Positions 1 to 7,698 of a stretch of DNA of 64,000 nt are shown piece by piece (positions within the stretch are counted from its first letter, which is position 1; the number at the start of each line of letters is the position of its first letter). The position numbers were made by a program, and so were the translations under genes. The stretch covers positions 1 to 64,000 of the forward strand of contig NZ_QPNC01000002.1 in the NCBI RefSeq assembly GCF_003386285.1, in the 5' to 3' direction. Below the pieces are notes generated by a model, which saw only the letters and a list, made by a program, of their open reading frames with translations, ran no database searches and had not been told where the DNA came from. Source of the stretch: Nocardiopsis sp. FIRDI 009 (GTDB lineage Bacteria; Actinomycetota; Actinomycetes; Streptosporangiales; Streptosporangiaceae).

Positions 1-70
1 CGGCGAGCCGGATCTCGTCACGGCCGAACTCGGCCAGGGACAGATCGGCGACCTTGAAGTCGAAAGCCAT
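1..70 (-). CDS. sahH: Adenosylhomocysteinase, N-terminal fragment (cut by window edge)
   Basis: Only the first 23 codons are in the window; they read MAFDFKVADLSLAEFGRDEI and onward, the classic N-terminus of S-adenosylhomocysteine hydrolase, which splits SAH into adenosine and homocysteine in the methyl cycle. The start is ATG at 70-68, preceded on the minus strand by a GAGTGAGGAACGC ribosome-binding region. A TAGAAT hexamer (complement of 105-110) is a likely -10. The gene diverges from the MerR-type regulator, and the 16-bp palindrome at 140-155 lies upstream of both. Assignment rests on the fragment but the match is distinctive. Confidence 0.85.
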   Translation of the reverse strand, partial: MAFDFKVADLSLAEFGRDEIRLA

Positions 71-104
71 GCGTTCCTCACTCGTCATCGTGGTGGCGCC
101 CCTG

Positions 105-110
105 ATTCTA
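105..110 (-). promoter_or_regulatory. Candidate -10 hexamer of sahH
   Basis: The minus strand reads TAGAAT here, giving a short leader of about 30 nt before the sahH start at 70. No good -35 is visible at 17-18 nt, so activation by a factor bound at the nearby palindrome is possible. Confidence 0.4.
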
Positions 111-139
111 GGCACGCTCGCGCGCGCGTGGAGTAATGT

Positions 140-155
140 TGACAATGCATTGTCA
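140..155. promoter_or_regulatory. Perfect 16-bp palindrome in the sahH/merR divergent region
   Basis: TGACAATGCATTGTCA is its own reverse complement and is AT-rich compared with its surroundings. It lies between the divergent sahH and MerR-type genes, just upstream of the inferred regulator promoter. MerR-family dimers bind palindromes near promoters, so this is the obvious candidate operator, by inference. Confidence 0.6.
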
Positions 156-198
156 GGTTTGCTTCGACCCGCGCGGAAAGTGGACTAGGCTCGCGTTC

Positions 199-615
199 AT
201 GGCCGCCCTCGACGACGCCTCGCCCGCATCCGACCGGTTCTCCACGCCGGGCGGGCCCGTGCCGATCTCGGCCGCCGCCGAGCGGGTGGGCACGACCGCG
301 CGCATGCTGCGCTACCGCGAGGGGCTGGGGCTGCTTCCCCGCACACAGGAGCGGCCCACCGGGCGCGGCCACCGCCACCGCCGGTTCACCGAGGAGGACC
401 TGCGCACGATCGCGGTCGGCCTGGAGATGGAGCGCGAGTTCGACATCCCGCCCGCCGCCCTGGCGTTCGCGCTGCGCGTGCTGGCCGAACCCGAGGTCCT
501 GGCGCGGGTGCGCGAGCACGGGGAACGGCTCGGCAGACTCACCGCCGCCCCGGCCCGGGCGATGGACTTCGAGAAGGAGAAGGCGATGCGGCTGCTCCAC
601 CACCGCCGCGCCTGA
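199..615 (+). CDS. MerR-family transcriptional regulator
   Basis: About 138 aa. A winged-helix DNA-binding head follows a variable N-terminal tail: ISAAAERVGTTARMLRYREG, then GLLP and a basic RGHRHRRFTEEDLRTI stretch, the MerR pattern of helix-turn-helix plus wing. The family's usual RYYE is changed to RYRE here. The C-terminal part is a short helical dimerisation region with no cysteine cluster, so no metal-sensing signature. ATG 199 is preferred over the upstream ATG at 136, because TAGGCT at 186-191 ends 7 nt before it (leaderless pattern) and the upstream extension would run through the palindrome. The effector is unknown; position suggests autoregulation and perhaps control of sahH. Confidence 0.75.
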   Translation: MAALDDASPASDRFSTPGGPVPISAAAERVGTTARMLRYREGLGLLPRTQERPTGRGHRHRRFTEEDLRTIAVGLEMEREFDIPPAALAFALRVLAEPEVLARVREHGERLGRLTAAPARAMDFEKEKAMRLLHHRRA

Positions 616-729
616 ACCGACGACGCTCACAAACACCGTGGGTTGACACGCATGAGCGTCCGGTAACGGCCACATGAGCGGGCCCCTGGGTAGGTTTTGG
701 CACCGAGTCCGCGGGCTACGGATCCACAC

Positions 730-1917
730 GTGGATACCCTTAGCAGCGGCGTGGCCCTGAACCGCCTCCCGGGCCGTGTGCGCGACGAGCTCACCGACGT
801 GGACCGCCTCCGGTCGATCTGGACACGGCACCGTCACGGCCAGCCCCGGGACGCGCGCGCGGCGGCGCGTCGCGCCCTGATCCGACGCCGCGTCCTGGAC
901 CTGGGCGGGGCGCCGGCCCTGGAGGACCTGGTGGTGTCCACCTCCGAGGAGGGGATGTCCGGGCAGCCGATCTCCGCCGACTACGTCCGGGAACTGGCCC
1001 GACGCACGGCCGGCCTCCCGACCGACTGCGCCTCCCGCTCTCCCGACCGCCCCCTCGGGGAGGAGGAGGCCCGTCGACTGGCCGAGGCCGCCGTCGTGCC
1101 CGCCCATCCCGTGATCCGTGCCGCCTACACCTTCGCCGAGTGCGTCTCGGTCCTTCGGGGGCTCGACACCGCGGAGGAGGGGGCCGACCGCGGCGCCGAG
1201 GGGGCCGACGGCGACCCGCCGTGGGTGCTGCCGTGGATCCTCGCCTCCCTGGTCCTCCAGCGCGCCGACTACCCGCCCCTGCCACCGGTCCCGCGCGCCT
1301 TTCCGCCGCCGTCCGACGGTCGGGACCACGACGACCGGTTCGTCGCGCTGGTCCACCGCTTCGCGCGCCTGGTCACCGGGGCTCTGCGCGACGAACTGTG
1401 CTGGGCGCCCGCGAGTGTTCCGCCCCCGCGGGAGCGCATCCCCCCGCTGGCGTCGGTGACGTGCCGACGGATCCAGGACTATGTGCGGTCCCGTCAGCCG
1501 TCGCTGTCCCTCATCCTCCAGTCCCTGGACCCGGACGCCCGTACGGTCGTGCGGTCGGGCGGCTTCGACGACAACGAGGAGGAGACCTCGGACACGGCCC
1601 CCGTCCCCGCCTCCCGGACGGTCCTCACCCCCGGTGCCGCGCACTGGTGGACGGTTCTGGAGATGGTGGTCGGCGACGCGTCGCTGACGCTGTTCGTGGT
1701 CGTGCAGGAGGTCGGCCGCCCGCACACCGGTGTCCTGGCCGTGACCGCCGACGCGCGGCTCACCACACCGGACGGGGTGCGCGACGTGCTGGACATCTCC
1801 GGGGCCGACAGCGCCACCGTGATGCCGACCGACTGCGTCGACGAGCGCTGGCCGCAGATCCGCGACCTGGTGGACGAGGCGGTCTCACGGGCGATGAACG
1901 CGCTCACCCGCGTCTGA
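730..1917 (+). CDS. Hypothetical protein, unknown function
   Basis: About 395 aa, not recognised. It is soluble-looking with no signal peptide or clear membrane segment. The N-terminal third is Arg-rich and helical (RSIWTRHRHG, then ARAAARRALIRRR). The centre is acidic and Pro-rich. The C-terminal third looks like an ordered domain with alternating strands (LTLFVVVQEVGRPHTGVLAV) ending in a helix (IRDLVDEAVSRAMNAL). The reading frame is open from a TTG at 697; GTG 730 is my choice, with GTG 751 also possible, and none has a good Shine-Dalgarno. TTGACA at 643-648 may be a -35. It is convergent with the protein kinase gene, 40 bp away; a functional link is not shown. Confidence 0.55.
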   Translation: MDTLSSGVALNRLPGRVRDELTDVDRLRSIWTRHRHGQPRDARAAARRALIRRRVLDLGGAPALEDLVVSTSEEGMSGQPISADYVRELARRTAGLPTDCASRSPDRPLGEEEARRLAEAAVVPAHPVIRAAYTFAECVSVLRGLDTAEEGADRGAEGADGDPPWVLPWILASLVLQRADYPPLPPVPRAFPPPSDGRDHDDRFVALVHRFARLVTGALRDELCWAPASVPPPRERIPPLASVTCRRIQDYVRSRQPSLSLILQSLDPDARTVVRSGGFDDNEEETSDTAPVPASRTVLTPGAAHWWTVLEMVVGDASLTLFVVVQEVGRPHTGVLAVTADARLTTPDGVRDVLDISGADSATVMPTDCVDERWPQIRDLVDEAVSRAMNALTRV

Positions 1918-1957
1918 GAGCGCCCGAGACGCCGGAAGGCCCGGGACAGGCACTGTC

Positions 1958-3274
1958 CTACTGACTGACCGCCAGCAGCACCAGGACGAGGATCAGGATC
2001 ACGATGGTGATGAGCACCGCCGGGATCACCCAGCTCTGCTGGAGCACCGACTCCTGTTCCACCGGGCGTGGCATCGGCTGACGCGCCCCGGGGCGGGCGT
2101 AGGTCTGGTTCGGGTTGCCCACGGGCGGCATCGGCCGCTGCTGGTGCTGCGGGTAGGGGCCGGGCATGCCCGGTCGGGGGTTCGTGGAGCCCGGGTGGGC
2201 GCCGAAGGCGGGGGGCGGGGTGGCGTTCATGGGCTGGCCCATGGGGCGCGGGTTCGACGTGCCCGGGTTCTGGCCCATCCGCGGGTCGGACATTCGCGGG
2301 TCGGACACGTGCGGCGGGTAGCCCCCGAAACCCTGCTGGGGCCCCGTCCGCGGCGGCGCCTGCTGCCCCATCGGCGGCGCCTGCCCGCCGGTGAACGCGC
2401 CCCCGGCCTGGGCGATCTGCTCGCCCCGCTGGAGCGCGTCGTCGGTGGAGTGGGCGTCCTCGGCCCCCTCGTGGCCCAGCAGGCGCATGAGCAGGGTCTG
2501 CGCGCTGGGTCGGTGTTCGGGGTTCTTGTCCAGGCAGGACTCGACGATCGGCCGCAGCGCCTCATCCATGCCGTCCAGCTCGGGCGGCGCGCTGATCACA
2601 CGGTGCACCACCGCCGGAACGGTGTCCGCGCCGAACGGCGCGTGCCCGGTGGAGGCGAAGGCCATCACGCAGCCCCAGGCGAAGATGTCGCACTTGTCGG
2701 TGACCCCGCGCCCCTCGATCTGTTCGGGCGCCATGTAGGAGGGAGTGCCCACGATCGAGTTGGTCATGGTGGCCGTACCGTCGTCCATGCGCGCGATACC
2801 GAAGTCGATCACCCGCGGGCCGTCCGGCCCCAGCAGCACGTTGCCCGGTTTGAAGTCGCGGTGGACGATGCCCGCCTTGTGGATGGCCACCAGCGCGGTG
2901 GCGGTGGACACGGCGAGCCGCTGGAGCTTGGGCCCCCGCAGCGGGGCGCCCTTGGCGACGGTGTCCTGCAGGTCCCTGCCCGGCACGAACTCGCTGACCA
3001 CGTAGGGCGGATCCTCGTCGAGCTGGGCGTCGAGGATCGCGGCCGTACAGAACGACGCGACCTTCTGCGCGGCCCGAACCTCCTTGGCGAACCGCCTGCG
3101 CAGTTCACCGTCGCCCGACCACTGGTCGTTGAGCACCTTGACGGCGACCTGGTCGCCCTCGGTGTCCTCGGCGAGGTAGACCACACCCTGCCCGCCCTTG
3201 CCCAGACGGCCGGTCACGCGGTACGCGCCGAACGCTGCGGGATCGCTCGGCTGTAGCGGTTCGGGACCGGGCAT
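1958..3274 (-). CDS. Membrane-anchored Ser/Thr protein kinase (Hanks type)
   Basis: 438 aa. The kinase domain covers about residues 15-270: glycine loop GKGGQG at 25-30, VAVKVL with Lys46, catalytic loop HRDFKPGN at 138-145, DFG at 157-159, and GTPSYMAPEQ at 176-185 after the activation segment. All catalytic residues are present. Residues about 290-410 are a Pro/Gly/Met/Gln-rich linker, and the C-terminus is one hydrophobic span ending LVLLAVSQ, so the kinase should face the cytoplasm with almost no outer domain. This differs from PknB, which has extracellular PASTA repeats. An ATG with GGAGG 5-6 nt upstream fixes the start. Substrates are unknown; it stands alone beside the Trm112-like gene. 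Confidence 0.93.
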   Translation of the reverse strand: MPGPEPLQPSDPAAFGAYRVTGRLGKGGQGVVYLAEDTEGDQVAVKVLNDQWSGDGELRRRFAKEVRAAQKVASFCTAAILDAQLDEDPPYVVSEFVPGRDLQDTVAKGAPLRGPKLQRLAVSTATALVAIHKAGIVHRDFKPGNVLLGPDGPRVIDFGIARMDDGTATMTNSIVGTPSYMAPEQIEGRGVTDKCDIFAWGCVMAFASTGHAPFGADTVPAVVHRVISAPPELDGMDEALRPIVESCLDKNPEHRPSAQTLLMRLLGHEGAEDAHSTDDALQRGEQIAQAGGAFTGGQAPPMGQQAPPRTGPQQGFGGYPPHVSDPRMSDPRMGQNPGTSNPRPMGQPMNATPPPAFGAHPGSTNPRPGMPGPYPQHQQRPMPPVGNPNQTYARPGARQPMPRPVEQESVLQQSWVIPAVLITIVILILVLVLLAVSQ

Positions 3275-3428
3275 CAGTGTCCTCCAGGGCTTCGGTGCGG
3301 GGCGCGCAGCAACAGGGTACGGGGCGGGCGGCGGGCCCGCGCCTGGGACGGTCGCGCCCGGACGGTGCCCCTCACCTCGCTCCGTAGCCGTTTTGACTGC
3401 TGAAGCGGCCAGAACGTTCCATCCGGCC

Positions 3429-3605
3429 TCAATCGATTTTTCGCGCCTCGTCGACGAGCAGCACCGGGATGCCGTCCCGGATCGGATAGGCCAGACCGCT
3501 CTCGTCGCAGACCAGTTCGTCGGTCTCGGGGTCGTGCCGGAGCGGAGCCTGGCTCTGCGGGCAGGCCAGGATGTCCAGCAGCCACCCGTCGATCTTCGTG
3601 CTCAT
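3429..3605 (-). CDS. Trm112 / UPF0434 family small protein
   Basis: 58 aa, beginning MSTKIDGWLLDILACPQSQA and ending PIRDGIPVLLVDEARKID. That is the usual layout of the bacterial Trm112-like family: an ILACP motif near the N-terminus, a second single Cys (LVCDES), and the closing YPIRDGIPVLL block. Eukaryotic Trm112 binds zinc and activates methyltransferases; the role of the bacterial protein is not established, and only two cysteines are present here. It sits just upstream of the kinase and downstream of manB on the same strand, as is common in actinobacteria. Confidence 0.85.
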   Translation of the reverse strand: MSTKIDGWLLDILACPQSQAPLRHDPETDELVCDESGLAYPIRDGIPVLLVDEARKID

Positions 3606-3720
3606 GTTCTCGTTCCTCGTGTGCTCGTGGGTGTGCCTGTGGCGCTTTCGGCGCCCCGGGCACGTCCGCGCCGGGCGGACTGCCGTGCCCGGCGCGGAGC
3701 CTCCCCACCAGAATGCCTGG

Positions 3721-5073
3721 TCAGGCTCGGACGATGCTCAGGACCTCGTCGCGCAGCTTCGCCACGGTCCCCTCGTCCGGCGCCTCCACGTTGAGCCGCA
3801 GGAGCGGTTCGGTGTTGGAGGCACGCAGGTTGAACCAGGATCCGTCCGGCAGGTGGACGGTCAGGCCGTCGAGTTCGTCGACGGTGACGCCGTCCCTGCC
3901 GTCGAAGGCCGCGCGGACCGCCGCCATCCGGGAGGGGGCGTCGGTGACCGTGGAGTTGACCTCCCCGGACGCCGCGTAGCGCGAGTACTCCTCGGTGATC
4001 CGGGAGAGCGGACGGTCGTCCGAGCCCAGGACCCGCAGGACGTGCATCGCCGCGAGCATACCCGTGTCGGCCCGCCAGAAGTCACGGAAGTAGTAGTGGG
4101 CGGAGTGCTCGCCGCCGAAGATCGCGCCGGTCTCGGCCATCGTGGCCTTGATGAAGGAGTGGCCGACGCGGGTGCGGACGGGGACGCCGCCGCGTTCGCG
4201 GACGATCTCGGGGACGGCGGTGGAGGTGATGAGGTTGTGGATGATCGTGGCGCCCGGTTCGCGCTCCAGCTCCTGGGCGGCGACCAGGGCTGTGACGGCC
4301 GACGGGGGGACGGGTTCGCCGCGCTCGTCGACCACGAAGCAGCGGTCGGCGTCACCGTCGAAGGCCAGCCCGATGTCGGCGCCGGTCTCGCGCACCCTGG
4401 CCTGGAGGTCGACCAGGTTGGCCGGGTCCAGCGGGTTGGCGGGGTGGTTGGGGAAGGTGCCGTCCAGCTCGAAGTACAGGGGCACGACCTCCAGCGGCAG
4501 GCCCTGTTCCAGGACCGCCGGGACCGTGTACCCGCCCATACCGTTGCCCGCGTCGACGACCACCTTCAGCGGTCGGATGTCCGACAGGTCGACCAGCTCG
4601 CGCAGGTAGGCGGCGTAGCCCGGCAGCAGGTCCCGCTCGGTGACGGCGCCCTTCGGCCCGTCGTGCTCGGGGACCCCGGACTCGGCCAGGCGGCGGATCT
4701 CGTCGAGGCCGGTCTCACCGCTGATCGGCGCCGCCCCGGCCCGGCACATCTTGATGCCGTTGTACTCGGCCGGGTTGTGGCTGGCGGTGAACATGGCGCC
4801 GGGCAGGTCGAGGTGGCCGGAGCCGTAGTAGAGGAGGTCGGTCGAACCGAGCCCGGTGAACACGACGTCGACCCCCTGGGAGGTGACGCCGTCGGCGAAG
4901 GCCGTGGCCAGGTCGGGTGAGGAGGGGCGCATGTCGTGCGCGACCACGACGGCAGGGCCGCCGACCACACGGGCGAAGGCGGCGCCGATCGCCCGCGCGA
5001 TGTCGGCGTTGAGGGTGTCCGGAATCACACCGCGTACGTCGTATGCCTTGAAGATGCTTCGGAGGTCAACCAC
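3721..5073 (-). CDS. manB: Phosphomannomutase / phosphoglucomutase
   Basis: About 450 aa, the normal length for the alpha-D-phosphohexomutase family, which moves phosphate between C6 and C1 of mannose or glucose to feed GDP-mannose and envelope glycans. N-terminal YDVRGVIPDTLN leads to the phosphoserine loop TASHNPAEYNG (Ser98), the metal-binding DGDADR (239-244) and the sugar loop GEHSAHYYF. The start GTG at 5073 gives MVDLRSIFKAYDVRG, with GGAGAA upstream; the longer open frame upstream does not resemble the family. It belongs to the conserved manB-DUF3499 block next to glycosyltransferase genes, which fits supply of mannose donors. Confidence 0.93.
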   Translation of the reverse strand: MVDLRSIFKAYDVRGVIPDTLNADIARAIGAAFARVVGGPAVVVAHDMRPSSPDLATAFADGVTSQGVDVVFTGLGSTDLLYYGSGHLDLPGAMFTASHNPAEYNGIKMCRAGAAPISGETGLDEIRRLAESGVPEHDGPKGAVTERDLLPGYAAYLRELVDLSDIRPLKVVVDAGNGMGGYTVPAVLEQGLPLEVVPLYFELDGTFPNHPANPLDPANLVDLQARVRETGADIGLAFDGDADRCFVVDERGEPVPPSAVTALVAAQELEREPGATIIHNLITSTAVPEIVRERGGVPVRTRVGHSFIKATMAETGAIFGGEHSAHYYFRDFWRADTGMLAAMHVLRVLGSDDRPLSRITEEYSRYAASGEVNSTVTDAPSRMAAVRAAFDGRDGVTVDELDGLTVHLPDGSWFNLRASNTEPLLRLNVEAPDEGTVAKLRDEVLSIVRA

Positions 5074-5249
5074 GTCTTCTCCGGCCGTTCGGTCCTGCTC
5101 CTGATTCGGTGGCGCGCGGACCCCGGGGCCCGCGCCGTACAAACGTAGCAAGGGGCCGCGGACGGCCGACGGCACCCGGGGGTGGCGGAACCGCTCACGG
5201 AGGGTGACGAGAACGGGGATCGGCGGACCCGGTCACCGCCGCGACGAGC

Positions 5250-5639
5250 TCAGCCCCGGTCGCGGGGGTCGTGGTCGCCCCGGCCGGGGTCGGAGCGGAC
5301 CACGCGCAGGTGGCCGCGGCGCAGGGTCTCGGTCCCCTCGCCGACGACCTCGTCCGCGGGCGAGGGCGGGCGCGCCGCCTCACGCACGGCGTCCGCGAGG
5401 GCCTCCAGGTCGTCGCTGCCGGGACCGCCGCCCGACGTCTCGACCGGAAGCCGCACGACCTCCCAGCCGCGGGGAGCCGTCAGCCGGTCGGCGTGGACGG
5501 CGCACAGGTCGTAGCAGTGCGGTTCCACGTAGGCGGCGAGGGGGCCCAGCACGGCGGTGGAGTCGGCGTACACGTACGTGAGCGTGAAGACGGCGGGCTG
5601 CCTGCACGCGGTACGGGAGCAGCGTCGAACATGGCTCAC
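5250..5639 (-). CDS. DUF3499 family protein
   Basis: 129 aa. The N-terminal part reads MSHVRRCSRTACRQPAVFTL and contains CSRTAC plus a later CYDLCAVHADR, a likely four-cysteine zinc-ribbon-like site; the middle reads LTYVYADSTAVLGPLA. These are typical of the actinobacterial DUF3499 family, whose function is unknown. The GTG at 5639 is chosen because the family begins exactly there; a TACAGT hexamer (complement of 5648-5653) ends 8 nt before it. The C-terminal 40 residues are charged and probably disordered. It is divergent from the zincin-like gene. Confidence 0.85.
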   Translation of the reverse strand: MSHVRRCSRTACRQPAVFTLTYVYADSTAVLGPLAAYVEPHCYDLCAVHADRLTAPRGWEVVRLPVETSGGGPGSDDLEALADAVREAARPPSPADEVVGEGTETLRRGHLRVVRSDPGRGDHDPRDRG

Positions 5640-5773
5640 AGCGTTTGACTGTATGCCTTTACCGAGGGACACGCCAGCATCGTCCCACGACGGCCTCCGC
5701 CGTGTGCCCCGTGCGTCCGTGTTCCGGGGCATCGGGGCTACGCGAGGGGCGGTTGATGGCTTAGTCTCGAAGT

Positions 5774-6208
5774 GTGCGACGAGTGCGCCTTTCCAGTGGC
5801 CAACCAGACCGAGTGCGGCGCCGGGACCGCCGCGGCCGAGGCATCCGCGGTCCTCTCGTGCCCTCCGACCTGCCGGTTTACCGCAGCCGAGCGCAGGCCT
5901 TCGACGATCTTGTGCTGGACGCCGTCGAACGCCTGGAACGTCTGTGGGCGCGCGAACTGGCGAACGTGGACTTCCTCGTCGAGGACGTCCCGCCGATTCC
6001 GGCCCTCGGCCCCATGACCGAGTCGATCCCCTTCTCCCGCCTGGAGACCGATCCGAACGGCAGGGCCCGCATCGTGATCTACCGCCGTCCGGTGGAGATC
6101 CGGACCAAGGATCCGGAGGAGATGGCCCTGTTGGTCCACGAGGCGGTCGTCGAGGAGGTCGCCAACCTGCTGGGCGTGGAGCCGGAGTCCGTCGACCCCG
6201 AGGCGTGA
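5774..6208 (+). CDS. Zincin-like metallopeptidase family protein (PF06262 type)
   Basis: 144 aa. A basic N-terminal 35 residues is followed by a domain with FDDLVLDAVERL, then IVIYRRPVEIR and the helix LLVHEAVVEEVANLLGVEPE. This resembles the family often annotated as metallopeptidase, but the expected HExxH is replaced by VEEVAN, so the zinc-binding pair is missing, as in several actinobacterial members I recall. Catalysis is therefore doubtful. TAGTCT at 5762-5767 ends 6 nt before GTG 5774, supporting a leaderless transcript and this start. It is divergent from the DUF3499 gene, a pairing conserved in related genomes. Confidence 0.78.
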   Translation: MRRVRLSSGQPDRVRRRDRRGRGIRGPLVPSDLPVYRSRAQAFDDLVLDAVERLERLWARELANVDFLVEDVPPIPALGPMTESIPFSRLETDPNGRARIVIYRRPVEIRTKDPEEMALLVHEAVVEEVANLLGVEPESVDPEA

Positions 6209-6255
6209 GCCCGAACCCGGGCCGAAGCGGAGCGGCGGACCAGGACGGACACAGC

Positions 6256-7698
6256 TCACGGCACGACGCCCACCATCGATCCGCGTGCGATCGGCAGTTG
6301 CACCTCCACGGGCGCCGGAGGCACCGGCAGGACACTCCACCCGTCCCCGGTGCTGAGGATCCTCGCCGTGTGCACCGGTCCGGAGTCCTCCAGCAGCTCC
6401 AGCCGGACCGTGTTGCCCTCCTCCGACGGCAGGTCCCAGTCGGCTCCGGACACCAGCGTGGCCCCGGCGGCCAGGTCGACACGCACGGCGTCGCCCTGGG
6501 TCCCGTCGGCGCCCACCGGCGTCACCACCACGTGCGCGTCCCCGTCGAGGGCGGTCATGACCAGTTCCACCTCCACGCCGTCGGGGACGAACGGCAGGAC
6601 GGCGGTGGTGTCCAGGGGGTGGGCGAGCGGGTCCACGGCGGCCGGGTAGGCGGTGTCGGCGTCCTCGGCGAGGGCACCGGCGACCACCGGCACGTCGGAC
6701 TCCACGACGACCGTGCCGGGGCGCCCGGCCAGCGCCGCCTCCAGGGTGACCCAGGCGGAGCCGAAGGGCGGAACGTCCAGGGTCAGCTCCTCCTCGTCGC
6801 CGTCGACCGGCAGGACGCGTACCCGGGCCTCGGCGAGGTCGCCCCCGGGTGAGGTCACGAAGAGCCGTCGCGTCCCCTCCCCCTCGGGCAGGCCGGGGAT
6901 CACGTGCCGCTCGGCGGGCCCCCCGGTGGGGGGAACCCAGGAGACCGCGCCGGAGGAGTGCTCCGCGAGCAGGGACGCGGCCACGCGGCCGGTGCTGGTG
7001 CGCACGTGGACGCCGAGTGAGGCGGACTGCTGGATCAGTTCGGTCAGTTCCAACTCGACGGACTCTCCGGCGGGCACGGAGATCCCCCGGCTCTCGTTCG
7101 AGAACGACAGCCCGTCCGTGGTGTACACGTCCACGCTGGCGGTCGCGGCGGTCCGGGACGGGTTGGCCAGGTGGACGGTGAGCGTCTCGGTCTCCACCGG
7201 GTCTCCCTCGTCCACCCCGTCGATCACGTGCCCACGCCCGTCGCTGCCGACCCCGGCGCCCCCGCTGCCGCCGGGCAGGGCGAACCAGGTGCTCGTCGAG
7301 GGCTCGGCGCAGCGGACCTCGGTCACCCCGTCCTCGGTCACCGTGGTCTGGGCCGAGTCGAGCCCGGAGGCGAGACTGCCCTCGGCGCGCAGGACGGTGG
7401 GGCCGTCACCCTCCCCGGTCCCGGCCAGCCAGACGGTGCCGGGCTCGGTGAGTTCCTCGCCGACGTCGGCCCGGAGCCTGCCGGCGTCGTCCCGGCCCAC
7501 GCGCGGCGCGTAGGCGGCGACGGTGCTCTCGGCCCCCGGCGCCGGACACACGCGCGCGGTGAGGTCGGGGCGGACCGTGCCGGGTTCGGCGGCCCCGAGC
7601 GGGTCGCTCACCGGCACGAGGGTGATGCCGAACAACGCGGCCAGCGCCAGGGCGACCAGGCCGAACAGCGCGAACCGGTTCTCCACGATCAGCCGCAT
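6256..7698 (-). CDS. DUF5719 family membrane-anchored secreted protein
   Basis: 480 aa. An N-terminal hydrophobic segment (FALFGLVALALAALFGITLV, residues 8-27) probably anchors it, and the rest is exported and rich in beta-strand. Cys residues are few (ARVCPAPG and EVRCAEPS). The DUF5719 assignment follows from its place directly after the large glycosyltransferase in the conserved manB-whiB block. It starts at the base next to the glycosyltransferase stop (7699-7701), so the two are almost surely co-translated, with GGAGGG inside the upstream gene as ribosome-binding site. A role at the cell surface is inferred. Confidence 0.75.
   Translation of the reverse strand: MRLIVENRFALFGLVALALAALFGITLVPVSDPLGAAEPGTVRPDLTARVCPAPGAESTVAAYAPRVGRDDAGRLRADVGEELTEPGTVWLAGTGEGDGPTVLRAEGSLASGLDSAQTTVTEDGVTEVRCAEPSTSTWFALPGGSGGAGVGSDGRGHVIDGVDEGDPVETETLTVHLANPSRTAATASVDVYTTDGLSFSNESRGISVPAGESVELELTELIQQSASLGVHVRTSTGRVAASLLAEHSSGAVSWVPPTGGPAERHVIPGLPEGEGTRRLFVTSPGGDLAEARVRVLPVDGDEEELTLDVPPFGSAWVTLEAALAGRPGTVVVESDVPVVAGALAEDADTAYPAAVDPLAHPLDTTAVLPFVPDGVEVELVMTALDGDAHVVVTPVGADGTQGDAVRVDLAAGATLVSGADWDLPSEEGNTVRLELLEDSGPVHTARILSTGDGWSVLPVPPAPVEVQLPIARGSMVGVVP

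Noticed and set aside
136..198. N-terminal extension of the MerR protein from ATG 136
   Set aside because: It would translate the palindrome and the inferred -10 hexamer, and the extra residues do not belong to the family.
85..1725. 546-codon open frame on the minus strand across the MerR and unknown genes
   Set aside because: Composition is Arg/Gly/Pro/Val-rich, as in shadow frames of GC-rich genes; it has no family features and covers two plausible plus-strand genes.
3571..4920. 449-codon plus-strand frame opposite manB
   Set aside because: Complement shadow of phosphomannomutase; the minus-strand protein has every catalytic motif.
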